A stretch of 50,235 nucleotides of DNA, from the NCBI GenBank assembly GCA_035649235.1, contig DASRJX010000026.1:1-50235 (forward strand), given 5' to 3'. Below are positions 8,707 to 15,846 of this stretch, in pieces. Both the position numbers and the translations under genes were made by a program. The notes under the pieces are model-generated. The model had not been told where the DNA came from. It saw nothing but the letters and a program-made list of their open reading frames with translations, and did no database searches. The first letter of the stretch is position 1, and every line of letters starts with the position of its first letter. The DNA comes from DASRJX01 sp035649235. Its GTDB lineage: Bacteria; Acidobacteriota; Polarisedimenticolia; Gp22-AA2.

Positions 8707-9500
8707 GCCGCCCGTCTCCCGTTCTTCGCCCGACGGTCCTGCTGCTCCTCGTTGCCGCCTGCGCGGGCGGCCCCCGGCCGGTCACCCAGCCCGTCCCCGA
8801 GGGGGACGGCGTCCGGGTCCTGTTCCGCGTCGAATCGGACGGCCCGCGCGGACGCTCCCGGTTCCGCATGGCGGCGGCGCTGCGCCCCCCTTCGGAGGCC
8901 CGGCTGGAGTTCCTCGGTCCCGTCGGCGGCCCGCGCCTCGTCGTGGCCACGGACGGTGCGCAGGCGACGGCGATCCTGCCCGCGGAGCGGCGCTACGACC
9001 TCACCCGAGCGACCCCCGATGCGATGCACCACCTGCTCGGCCTGCCGCTCGACGGCGCGCGCCTGATCGCCCTGCTCTCGGGAGTTCCTCTCTGCCCGCT
9101 CCCCGCCGCCGCGGGGGCCCCGTCGACCCCCGCCACGGACCTTCGGTGGGACGCCGCGTGCGCGGCGGGGGACATCCGGTTCTCGGGCGTCGTCGGAGCC
9201 GCCGGCGAGCCCTTGCGGGAGGCCGTCCTGAGCGATGCGGTCAGCGGTGCGATCCTCGCCAAGGTGGAATACGGTGACCGGTTCGCTCTGCCGGGCGGGG
9301 GCTGGCCGCGCGACATCAGGATGACTCTGCCCTCGGCGGACGTGACGATCACCCTGACGGCGCTCGAGGCTCCTCTGGCGGCGCGCCTCCCCGACGACCT
9401 GTTCGCGCCCAGCATCCCGGAAAGCTTCGAACGAAGTGCTATCTTCGGCCGGCCGGAGGATCCGGCGCTCTTCGGAGCCGCCGATTCCGGGGGACAATGA
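8703..9500 (+). CDS. lolB: LolB-like outer-membrane lipoprotein
   Basis: A lipoprotein of about 265 residues. The signal TVLLLLVAAC ends in a lipobox with the lipidated Cys, followed by a beta-rich body (VRVLFRVESDGPRGRSRFRMAAAL, then SEARLEFLGPVGGPRLVV) that resembles the LolB/DUF4292 fold, a half-barrel that receives lipoproteins at the outer membrane. The identity rests largely on position: lolB lies directly before ispE in many proteobacteria. No LolB tryptophan-rich loop can be verified by eye, so it may be a LolB-like protein of another role. The start is uncertain. No ATG fits. CTG at 8703 overlaps the upstream stop and gives a normal signal peptide, while GTG at 8631 or 8613 would give an overlong leader inside the TPR gene. 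ispE overlaps the end by four bases. Confidence 0.6.
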   Translation: MSRPSPVLRPTVLLLLVAACAGGPRPVTQPVPEGDGVRVLFRVESDGPRGRSRFRMAAALRPPSEARLEFLGPVGGPRLVVATDGAQATAILPAERRYDLTRATPDAMHHLLGLPLDGARLIALLSGVPLCPLPAAAGAPSTPATDLRWDAACAAGDIRFSGVVGAAGEPLREAVLSDAVSGAILAKVEYGDRFALPGGGWPRDIRMTLPSADVTITLTALEAPLAARLPDDLFAPSIPESFERSAIFGRPEDPALFGAADSGGQ

Positions 9501-10381
9501 CCTCTCTCCGCCTGCGGGCCCCCGCCAAAATCAATCTCTTCCTCAAGGTCCTGGGACGCCGCCCGGACGGGTTCCACGAGATCGAGACCGTCGTGCAGAG
9601 CGTCACTCTCCACGATGGTCTCGAGCTCGCGATCGGGGGGGACGGGATCAGGCTCGAGGTCGACGACGTTCGCCTGCCGGCCGATCCCACGAACCTCGTC
9701 TGGCGTGCCGCGAGGGCCCTGCTGGGGGAGTGTCCTCCCGACCGCGGCCTCGCCATGCGGCTGCGGAAGCGGATCCCGATCGCGGCCGGCCTGGGCGGCG
9801 GCAGCAGCGACGCGGCGGCGGCCCTGAGAGGGGTCGACGCTCTATACGCCCTGGGGCTCCCGGCCGAGACTCTGGAGCGCCACGCCGCCGCCCTGGGATC
9901 GGACGTGCCGTACTTCCTTGTCGGGGGGGCGGCGCTCCTGAAGGGGAGGGGGACCGTGATCCACCCCCTGCCGGACCTGCCACGGGCCGATCTCGTCGTC
10001 GCCTCTTCCGTCGAGCCCCTTCCGACGCCCCTCGTTTACGCGCAGCTTCAAGAGCCATTGACACTTGCACCCCGAACGGCTAGCATACGCGACTCCGGGC
10101 GTATCCTCGCGGATCTTGAGTCGTTGGTGCGGTTAGGGAACGATCTCGAGCCGCACGCCGAGCGCTTGTGCGCCGAGATCGGTCCGATCCGCGAGGCGCT
10201 CCTCGCGGCGGGTGCGAGGGTGGCTGCCATGAGCGGTAGCGGATCGGCTGTCTTCGGCGTCTTCGCGAGCGCCGCGGCGGCGCGGGAGGCAGCGGGGACA
10301 CTGGAACGACAGGGGTTCCGGGCGCTGGCCTGCGCGACCCTCGACCGGGCCACGTACCAGCGGGACTGGATGGAGCACTGA
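9497..10381 (+). CDS. ispE: 4-diphosphocytidyl-2-C-methyl-D-erythritol kinase
   Basis: A 294-residue GHMP-family kinase that phosphorylates CDP-methylerythritol in the MEP route to isoprenoids, in the cytoplasm. The opening RLRAPAKINLFLKVLGRRPDG is diagnostic (substrate-binding Lys and Asn). The ATP-binding motif is AAGLGGGSSDAAAAL (about 94-108), LGSDVPYFLVGGAAL holds the catalytic Asp, and AAMSGSGSAVFGVF is the third GHMP motif. Length is normal for the family. It begins at ATG 9497 with an ATGA overlap on the lipoprotein gene. A strong promoter-like sequence lies inside the gene at 10058-10086. Confidence 0.96.
   Translation: MTSLRLRAPAKINLFLKVLGRRPDGFHEIETVVQSVTLHDGLELAIGGDGIRLEVDDVRLPADPTNLVWRAARALLGECPPDRGLAMRLRKRIPIAAGLGGGSSDAAAALRGVDALYALGLPAETLERHAAALGSDVPYFLVGGAALLKGRGTVIHPLPDLPRADLVVASSVEPLPTPLVYAQLQEPLTLAPRTASIRDSGRILADLESLVRLGNDLEPHAERLCAEIGPIREALLAAGARVAAMSGSGSAVFGVFASAAAAREAAGTLERQGFRALACATLDRATYQRDWMEH
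10058..10086 (+). promoter_or_regulatory. Internal promoter within ispE
   Basis: TTGACA at 10058-10063, a 17-base spacer and TAGCAT at 10081-10086. The -35 is a perfect consensus, which is rare in DNA this GC-rich. It would drive spoVG, tRNA-Gln, prs, rplY, pth and the ribosomal protein genes independently of the kinase-TPR-lolB-ispE part, from about 10093. Confidence 0.5.
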
Positions 10382-10420
10382 GAGAGCGTCCGGGCAGGGT
10401 GCCAGGGAAAGGCGCCGGAC

Positions 10421-10771
10421 ATGGAGATCACTGACGTCCGGGTATTCCCCGTCGACGAGGAGAAGCTCAAAGCGTTCGTTTCCATCATCATCGACGACTG
10501 CTTTGTCGTTAGCGACATCAAGATCATCAGCGGCACGAGCGGGCTGTTCATCTCGATGCCGAGCAAGAAAAGGAAGAACGGCACGTTCCGGGACATCGCG
10601 CATCCCTTGAACAGCGAGACGCGGAAGAAAATCGAAGACAGGATCCTGGCGTGCTACCAGGAAGCGGTGGCCCGATCGGGGTCGGAGGCCGGGCCTCCCG
10701 GTCCCTCGGAAGGTTCCGGAGGGGCCGGCGGGCACGAAGGCCCGGACGGGGACGGTGAGGACAGCGCATGA
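10421..10771 (+). CDS. spoVG: SpoVG family regulatory protein
   Basis: A 116-residue protein. Residues 1-85 are a clear SpoVG domain: MEITDVRVFPVDEEKLKAF, then IIIDDCFVVSDIKII, FISMPSKKRKNG and RDIAHPLNSETRKKIE. SpoVG proteins bind nucleic acid and act as post-transcriptional or transcriptional regulators in many non-sporulating bacteria. The last 30 residues are a low-complexity Gly/Ser/Glu tail. ATG at 10421 is preceded by AGGGAAAGG at 10403-10411. It sits between ispE and a tRNA gene, an arrangement also found in several deltaproteobacterial lineages. Confidence 0.93.
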   Translation: MEITDVRVFPVDEEKLKAFVSIIIDDCFVVSDIKIISGTSGLFISMPSKKRKNGTFRDIAHPLNSETRKKIEDRILACYQEAVARSGSEAGPPGPSEGSGGAGGHEGPDGDGEDSA

Positions 10772-10781
10772 GCCCGCGTGA

Positions 10782-10855
10782 TGGGGCGTCGTCAAGCGGT
10801 AAGACACTGGACTTTGGATCCAGCACCGGAGGTTCGAATCCTCCCGCCCCAACCA
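10782..10855 (+). tRNA. tRNA-Gln (anticodon TTG)
   Basis: A complete 74-base cloverleaf with encoded CCA. The acceptor stem TGGGGCG (10782-10788) pairs with CGCCCCA (10845-10851), the discriminator is A10852 and CCA is at 10853-10855. The anticodon stem CTGGA/TCCAG encloses the loop CTTTGGA, giving anticodon TTG (Gln). The T arm GGAGG-TTCGAAT-CCTCC is perfect. It begins ten bases after the spoVG stop and ends 34 bases before prs, so it is probably cut out of the operon transcript. Confidence 0.97.
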
Positions 10856-10889
10856 GGCGCGGGGGGGCGGGGACTTGGAGCGGCAGGGG

Positions 10890-11849
10890 ATGAACGAAGC
10901 GGCGGGCATCGACGGCGACCTCAAGGTGTTCTCGGGCAGCGCGCATCCCGCGCTGGCACGCGAGATCTGCGCCACGCTCGGCATCGCGCCCGGTGCGGCC
11001 GACGTCCGGCGCTTCGCCGACGGTGAGGCCTACTGCCACATCCTGGAGAACATCCGCGGCACGGATGTGTTCGTGATCCAGCCCACCTGCCCGCCCGTCG
11101 ACGCCAACCTGATGGAGCTCCTGGTCATGCTGGACGCCTTCAAGCGCTCGTCGGCGGCGCGCGTCACCGCGGTGCTCCCGTATTACGGCTATGCTCGGCA
11201 GGACCGCAAGGACAAGCCCCGCGTGCCGATCACGGCCAAGCTGGTGGCGGACCTGCTGACGGCCTCCGGAGCGGACCGCATCCTCGCCATGGACCTGCAC
11301 GCGCCCGCCATCCAGGGCTTCTTCGATATTCCGGTGGACCACCTGTTCGCGGCTCCCGTCCTCATTGAGCACGTGCAGCGTCTCGGTCTCAAGGACCTGG
11401 TCATCGTGTCGCCGGACGCGGGCGGCGTCGAGCGGGCACGCGCCTACGCCAAGAGGCTCAACGGATCGCTGGCGATCATCGACAAGCGGCGCGGCGAGAA
11501 GAACGAACCTCAAGTCATGCACGTCATCGGAGAGGTCGACGGGCGCAATTGTCTCATCGTGGACGACATGATCGACACCGCCGGGACACTCGTCGGCTCG
11601 GTTCAGGCGCTCGCCAAGGAAGGGGCCCGGTCGGTCTACGGCTGCTTCAGCCACGCGGTCCTGTCGGGACCCGCTCTCGAGAGGCTGCGCAGCATCGAGC
11701 TGGCTCAGACCGTGGTCACCAACAGCATCCCGCTCGATCCCGGCAAGGCGAAGGCCGGTCGGGTCACGGTCCTGTCGGTCGCCGAGCTCCTCGGCGAGGC
11801 GATCCGGAGAATCCATACGAACTCGTCCGTCAGCTCCCTGTTCGTCTAG
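10890..11849 (+). CDS. prs: Ribose-phosphate pyrophosphokinase
   Basis: A 319-residue class I PRPP synthetase making phosphoribosyl pyrophosphate from ribose 5-phosphate and ATP for nucleotide, His and Trp synthesis. Clear motifs are RRFADGEAYCHILENIRG, LPYYGYARQDRK (ATP site), the flexible-loop DKRRGEKN and the PRPP loop LIVDDMIDTAGT. One oddity is that the usual DLHAxQIQGFF motif reads DLHAPAIQGFF, so the first Gln is Ala; the His and second Gln are kept. ATG at 10890 is preferred over TTG at 10875 because GGAG and AGGGG precede it. It lies in the spoVG-tRNA-prs-rplY-pth series. Confidence 0.96.
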   Translation: MNEAAGIDGDLKVFSGSAHPALAREICATLGIAPGAADVRRFADGEAYCHILENIRGTDVFVIQPTCPPVDANLMELLVMLDAFKRSSAARVTAVLPYYGYARQDRKDKPRVPITAKLVADLLTASGADRILAMDLHAPAIQGFFDIPVDHLFAAPVLIEHVQRLGLKDLVIVSPDAGGVERARAYAKRLNGSLAIIDKRRGEKNEPQVMHVIGEVDGRNCLIVDDMIDTAGTLVGSVQALAKEGARSVYGCFSHAVLSGPALERLRSIELAQTVVTNSIPLDPGKAKAGRVTVLSVAELLGEAIRRIHTNSSVSSLFV

Positions 11850-11897
11850 GGACTGAGGACCCATGCCCGAGGCGCGCGCCGGCGGAGGTAGGGATCG

Positions 11898-12623
11898 ATG
11901 AACGAACAGGTGGTGGATGTCACGAAGCGGGAGACGAGCGGCAAGAACGTCTCGCGCCGCCTGCGGCGGTCGGGGCAGATCCCGGCCATCCTCTACGGCG
12001 GCGGGCGCGACGCCGTGCCGCTGACGGTCGATCCGGACCGCATCCGGGACATCATCCGGTCTGAATCGGGCGTCAACACGATCTTCCTGCTGAACCTGGC
12101 CGGCACCGATCAGCGGCGACACGTCATGATCAAGGAGTACCAGGTCGACCCCGTGGAGGGCCGGCTGATCCACGCCGACTTCCTCCGCATCCAGATGGAC
12201 GCGGTCATGGAGGTCGAAGTGCCGGTCGTCCTCAAGGGCGAGCCCCAAGGCGTCAAGCTGGATGGCGGGATCCTGGAGCACGTGACGCGTCAGGTGCGCG
12301 TGTCGTGCCTGCCGGGGGACATCCCGGAGCATCTCGACATCGAGGTCACCACGCTCAAGATCGGAGACCACCTGAGCGTCGCCGACCTGCCCAAGAGCGA
12401 CCGCTACCGCATCCTGAGCGACCCGGCGCTGATCGTGGCGGTCTGCTCGCCACCGGCCAAGGAGGAGGTTGCGGCACCGGCGGCCGCCGAGGCCGTGACG
12501 GCGGCTCCGGCGGAACCGGAGGTCCTGAAGAAGGGCAAGGCGGCCGCCGAGGGGGAGGAGGCGGAAGGCGCCGAGGCGGAGGAGAAGAAGAAGGACACCA
12601 AGAAGCCCGAAGGGAAGAAGTAA
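11898..12623 (+). CDS. rplY: 50S ribosomal protein bL25 (CTC/TL5 long form)
   Basis: A 241-residue long form of bL25, which binds 5S rRNA in the large subunit. The N-terminal L25 domain (about 1-95) has the typical ETSGKNVSRRLRRSGQIPAILYGGG. The C-terminal TL5 domain (about 96-185) includes EVPVVLKGEPQGVKLDGGILE. The last 50 residues are a charged Ala/Glu/Lys tail, common in this family. ATG at 11898 follows GGAGG at 11883-11887. pth follows 17 bases later, as in many genomes. Confidence 0.95.
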   Translation: MNEQVVDVTKRETSGKNVSRRLRRSGQIPAILYGGGRDAVPLTVDPDRIRDIIRSESGVNTIFLLNLAGTDQRRHVMIKEYQVDPVEGRLIHADFLRIQMDAVMEVEVPVVLKGEPQGVKLDGGILEHVTRQVRVSCLPGDIPEHLDIEVTTLKIGDHLSVADLPKSDRYRILSDPALIVAVCSPPAKEEVAAPAAAEAVTAAPAEPEVLKKGKAAAEGEEAEGAEAEEKKKDTKKPEGKK

Positions 12624-12640
12624 CAGGGTCCGGATGACGC

Positions 12641-13246
12641 GTGATCCGGGTGCTCATCGGTCTCGGCAACCCCGGCGCCCGCTACAAGCGGACGCGACAC
12701 AACGTCGGCTACATGGTGCTCGAGGAGATCGGACGGCGTCACAGCGGAACGGCGGAGCGCGAGGCGTCGCACTGTCTCGTCGGGAGCGCGGATCTGGATG
12801 GCGTCCCGCTGACGCTGGCGCGGCCGATCCTGTTCATGAACCGCAGCGGCCCGGCGGTGCGGGCGCTCCTGGCGGCGGAGGGGGCCGAGCCCGGAGAGGC
12901 GCTGGTCATCTGCGACGATCTGGCGGTCCCTTTCGGAACCCTGCGGCTGAGGCGGCAGGGGAGTCATGGAGGGCACAACGGCCTGCGCTCGATCATCGAG
13001 GCCTTGGGGACCAGGGAGTTTCCGCGGCTCCGCGTGGGCATCGGCCCCGCGGGATCGAGCGCGGAGCACGTCGACTTCGTGCTCGGGCGGTTTCCGCCCG
13101 AGGAGCGCGAGCGGCTGCCGGAGGTGATCGGCGCCGCGGCGGATTGCGCCCTGAGCGTGGTGCGGGATGGGCTCGAACAGGCGATGAACCGTTTCAACCG
13201 CAAGCCGGGCGCTGAGCCGCCCGACGCGGGTCCAGGCGACAGGTGA
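12641..13246 (+). CDS. pth: Peptidyl-tRNA hydrolase
   Basis: A 201-residue enzyme that releases peptides from stalled peptidyl-tRNA. GLGNPGARYKRTRHNVGY places the catalytic H20 and N10 at their usual positions. ICDDLAVPFG holds the conserved Asp, and GSHGGHNGLRSI the conserved Asn. The start is GTG at 12641 because it gives the normal MIRVLIGLGNPG opening; only a weak AGGG (12627-12630) precedes it. The C-terminal 15 residues are a Pro/Gly tail. It lies 12 bases before rpsF. Confidence 0.95.
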   Translation: MIRVLIGLGNPGARYKRTRHNVGYMVLEEIGRRHSGTAEREASHCLVGSADLDGVPLTLARPILFMNRSGPAVRALLAAEGAEPGEALVICDDLAVPFGTLRLRRQGSHGGHNGLRSIIEALGTREFPRLRVGIGPAGSSAEHVDFVLGRFPPEERERLPEVIGAAADCALSVVRDGLEQAMNRFNRKPGAEPPDAGPGDR

Positions 13247-13258
13247 GGGACTAGCAGA

Positions 13259-13630
13259 ATGCTACAATACGAGACGATTTTCGTGACCGATCCGAACCTC
13301 TCCGACGGTGAGATCGACGAGTTGGTCCAATTGATCGACCAGCTCACGGTCGCGGCCGGAGGCAAGGTCATCAAGGTAGAAAGGTGGGGCAAGAGACGGC
13401 TCGCCTATACGATCGACCACCGGGAGGAGGGCATCTACGTCCTGATGACGCTCGAGTGTCCTCCGCAGCACGTCAAGGAGGTCGATCGGCGTTACCGGAT
13501 GAACGACAGGATCCTGCGCCACCTGACCGTGCGGGTCGAGGATGAGTCGCAGCTAGGTCCATCGCCGATGATGAAGCCACGTCCGGCGGAGCGGGAGGAC
13601 ATTCCCGCCGAGCAGGGCCTGATGCCCTGA
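13259..13630 (+). CDS. rpsF: 30S ribosomal protein bS6
   Basis: A 123-residue bS6. The opening MLQYETIFVTDPNLSD and the motif VERWGKRRLAYTIDHREEGIYVLM are diagnostic. It binds 16S rRNA together with bS18, encoded by the next gene. ATG at 13259 follows GAGGGA at 13244-13249. The C-terminal tail (AEREDIPAEQGLMP) does not end in glutamates, which matters because a RimK-like ligase is encoded at 34147. It is the first gene of rpsF-rpsR-rplI. Confidence 0.96.
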   Translation: MLQYETIFVTDPNLSDGEIDELVQLIDQLTVAAGGKVIKVERWGKRRLAYTIDHREEGIYVLMTLECPPQHVKEVDRRYRMNDRILRHLTVRVEDESQLGPSPMMKPRPAEREDIPAEQGLMP

Positions 13631-13657
13631 CGGCGCGGACCAGGGGAGACACCGAAC

Positions 13658-13939
13658 ATGGGCCGATACGATTCGGGGGGCGGGCGCGACGCCGGCCGAC
13701 CCAAAAAGCAGTTCAAACGCAAGTTCCTGTTCCGAAAGAAGAAGTTCTGCAAGTTCTGCGACGAGAAGATCAAATTCATCGATTACAAGGACATCCGCCT
13801 CCTGCAGGGATTCGTTCCCGAGCGCGCCAAGATCTTCCCGCGGCGCATCTCGGGCACCTGCTCGAAGCACCAGCGCAAGGTCATGCAGGCGATCAAGCGG
13901 GCCCGCGCCTTGGCGCTCGTCCCCTTCACGTCGGACTGA
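13658..13939 (+). CDS. rpsR: 30S ribosomal protein bS18
   Basis: A 93-residue bS18. A basic, Gly-rich N-terminal extension (GRYDSGGGRDAGRPKK) leads to KKFCKFCDEKIKFIDYKD and the core ISGTCSKHQRKVMQAIKRAR. The CxxC pair plus a later Cys and His suggest a zinc-binding (C+) paralogue type. ATG at 13658 follows GGGGAGA. No ssb or priB gene lies between it and rpsF. Confidence 0.96.
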   Translation: MGRYDSGGGRDAGRPKKQFKRKFLFRKKKFCKFCDEKIKFIDYKDIRLLQGFVPERAKIFPRRISGTCSKHQRKVMQAIKRARALALVPFTSD

Positions 13940-13964
13940 GCCTTTCACCCGCGGGGAATCAAGC

Positions 13965-14408
13965 ATGCGCATCGTGTTGAGGGAAGACATCGACAAGCTG
14001 GGGCGCCGGGGCGAGGTCGTGGACGTCGCCGCCGGCTATGCCCGCAACTTCCTCCTGCCCAAAGGCAAGGCCCTGACGGCCACGGAAGGCAACCTCAAGG
14101 TCGTGGAGCGCGAGCGTCGCCGCTACGTCCTGACCCAGGCCAAGGAGCGCGAGGAGGCGGCCGTGGTGGCGCGCCGGCTGGCAGGGATCTCCTGCACCAT
14201 CGTCCGGAAGGTCGGCGAGAACGAGCAGTTGTATGGCTCCGTCACGGCGTCCGACATCGCCGACTACATTGCCAAGGAGGGCGTGGTGATCGACAAGCGG
14301 CGGATCCTGCTCGACGAACCGCTCAAGGCGCTGGGCATCTACACCGTCCCCGTCAAGGTGCACGCCGACGTGATGGGCGAAGTCCGGGTCTGGGTCGTCA
14401 AGGAGTAG
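13965..14408 (+). CDS. rplI: 50S ribosomal protein bL9
   Basis: A 147-residue bL9. The N-domain signature is VDVAAGYARNFLLPKGKA; a central helix rich in Glu/Arg and the C-domain (YGSVTASDIADYIAKEGVVIDKRRI) follow. Length is normal. ATG at 13965 is preceded by GGGGAA. A membrane-protein gene starts four bases after its stop, so the ribosomal unit continues into small envelope genes; the frequent follower dnaB is absent. Confidence 0.96.
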   Translation: MRIVLREDIDKLGRRGEVVDVAAGYARNFLLPKGKALTATEGNLKVVERERRRYVLTQAKEREEAAVVARRLAGISCTIVRKVGENEQLYGSVTASDIADYIAKEGVVIDKRRILLDEPLKALGIYTVPVKVHADVMGEVRVWVVKE

Positions 14409-14412
14409 CCGC

Positions 14413-14907
14413 GTGGCCGAGACGGCTCCCGACGCCGTGAGCGGGCCGGAGGGCGCGTCCGAGGCGCCGCTGCCGAGCGTCTCGCCGATCCTGCCCTGCG
14501 TCCTCGGATGGCTGCTTCCGGGACTCGGTCACCTGTACCTGGGGAAGAAAGGGCGCGCGGTCGCCTTCTTTTTCGTGGTCTTCTTCGCCTTCGGCTTCGG
14601 CCTGGCGTCGGGGGGGACGGCCTCCCTCATCGACCCGCAGCAGCCGTTGAGCTACCTCGCGACCTTCGACAACCTGGCGCTCGGGCCACTGGACGTGGTC
14701 GCCCGCATGTCCAGCGTGGGCTCCCTCGTCTATCGCCTGCCCCCCGACGAAGGCGACCCTCGCCGCCAGGCCCTCATGACCCATCTGAGAGAGCGGGTGC
14801 GGCATCCGACCTACGAGTACGGGAACACCTTCCTCCTGACGGCCGGACTGATGAACCTCCTGCTCCTCCTGGACGCCTTCGACATCGCGATGGGGCGGAA
14901 ACGCTGA
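14413..14907 (+). CDS. Small multi-pass membrane protein
   Basis: A 164-residue inner-membrane protein of unknown function. About three hydrophobic helices are visible: two near the start (ILPCVLGWLLPGLGHLYLG and AVAFFFVVFFAFGFGLA) and one near the end (FLLTAGLMNLLLLLDAFDI). The LPGLGHLYLGKKGRA turn resembles TM2-type proteins and an acidobacterial uncharacterised family that I believe is DUF6677, but I cannot confirm this. A central loop of about 65 residues lies outside the membrane. GTG at 14413 starts four bases after rplI. It is closely followed by another small membrane gene. Confidence 0.7.
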   Translation: MAETAPDAVSGPEGASEAPLPSVSPILPCVLGWLLPGLGHLYLGKKGRAVAFFFVVFFAFGFGLASGGTASLIDPQQPLSYLATFDNLALGPLDVVARMSSVGSLVYRLPPDEGDPRRQALMTHLRERVRHPTYEYGNTFLLTAGLMNLLLLLDAFDIAMGRKR

Positions 14908-14920
14908 TCGCGGAGGGCGC

Positions 14921-15103
14921 ATGATCCGGAGCCACTTCCTGAACCTGGCGCTGTTCTCGATCCTGGTAGCGATCTTCTTCGCGTTCCTGACGCAGAACCG
15001 GGGCCGCGATCGGGTGCGTGTCATTCTGGTTCTGGGTGGCTCGATGATCGTCCTGTCGCTCATCGTCGCCTACGTGATGTACCCCTTCCCCCTGCAGCGA
15101 TGA
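14921..15103 (+). CDS. Two-helix small membrane protein
   Basis: A 60-residue protein made of two predicted transmembrane helices (about 7-24 and 33-54) joined by a basic turn NRGRDRVR. No family is recognised. It is judged real because GGAGGG lies a few bases before ATG 14921 and its stop overlaps the next gene's ATG by four bases. Its position between a TM2-like protein and a VanZ protein suggests a membrane accessory role only. Confidence 0.7.
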   Translation: MIRSHFLNLALFSILVAIFFAFLTQNRGRDRVRVILVLGGSMIVLSLIVAYVMYPFPLQR

Positions 15104-15846
15104 CCCTGGCGTCCCTGGCGCGCAGGCTCTGGCTGTGGGCGCCTCTCGTCGCGTACCTCGGGCTGATCTTCCACCTCTCCGGCCAGCCCAGCATCCCGTG
15201 GGCCCGCGCCTACCCGGACTACCTGCTGCACGCGGCGGAGTACTGCGTGCTGGCGGTCCTTCTGGCGCGCGCCCTCAACGACGGCCTGTCGCGACGGGTG
15301 ACGGACGCGCGCCTCGGGGCCACCTGGCTCCTGAGCGTGCTGTACGCGGTCAGTGACGAGGTGCACCAGTCCTTCGTGCCGGGGCGCTCGCCCGACTATC
15401 GCGACGTCCTCTCCGATGCGGTGGGCGCCGCCCTGGGGATCGCGGCGCTCAGGATCGGGCAGCAGTTGCTGATGATCGGCGCGGACGGGCCACCGGGCGG
15501 TGCGGCCAGGGCGGTGCTCTACAGCCGATCCGGCTGCGCCCCCTGCTTCGCGATGAAGCGGGTCGCCGGCCGCGCGGCGCGCCGGCATGGTGTCCCGGTC
15601 GTCGTCGTCGACGTCGACTCGGACCCGGACCTGCGGCGCCGTCACGGCGACGACGTGCCGGTGCTGGAGCTTCCTGGAGGGCGGCTCCTCCGGGGCCGCG
15701 TCACGTCCGACGAGATCGAGCGCGCGTTCCTCGAGGCCTCGCTCGCCGCGCGACCGGGGCCCGAGCAGCCGGACGCATCGGGTCCTGCTCGCCACGTCGC
15801 CCGGACGATCGACCGGATCCGGAGGCTCCTGGGGGCGGGCGCGTGA
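15100..15846 (+). CDS. VanZ-like membrane domain fused to a glutaredoxin-like domain
   Basis: A 248-residue fusion. Residues 1-128 are a VanZ-family membrane domain with about four helices and the signatures DYLLHAAEYCVLAVLLARAL and SDEVHQSFVPGRSPDYRDVL. Residues 140-212 are a thioredoxin-fold domain of the glutaredoxin/DUF836 type: LYSRSGCAPCFAMKRV contains a CxxC redox pair, and DVPVLELPGG carries the cis-proline (VP). The reading frame is continuous with no sign of a frameshift. VanZ proteins give low-level teicoplanin resistance in some Gram-positives but are otherwise uncharacterised. The fusion suggests thiol redox chemistry held at the membrane, which is inference. It overlaps its neighbours on both sides by four bases. 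Confidence 0.8.
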   Translation: MTLASLARRLWLWAPLVAYLGLIFHLSGQPSIPWARAYPDYLLHAAEYCVLAVLLARALNDGLSRRVTDARLGATWLLSVLYAVSDEVHQSFVPGRSPDYRDVLSDAVGAALGIAALRIGQQLLMIGADGPPGGAARAVLYSRSGCAPCFAMKRVAGRAARRHGVPVVVVDVDSDPDLRRRHGDDVPVLELPGGRLLRGRVTSDEIERAFLEASLAARPGPEQPDASGPARHVARTIDRIRRLLGAGA

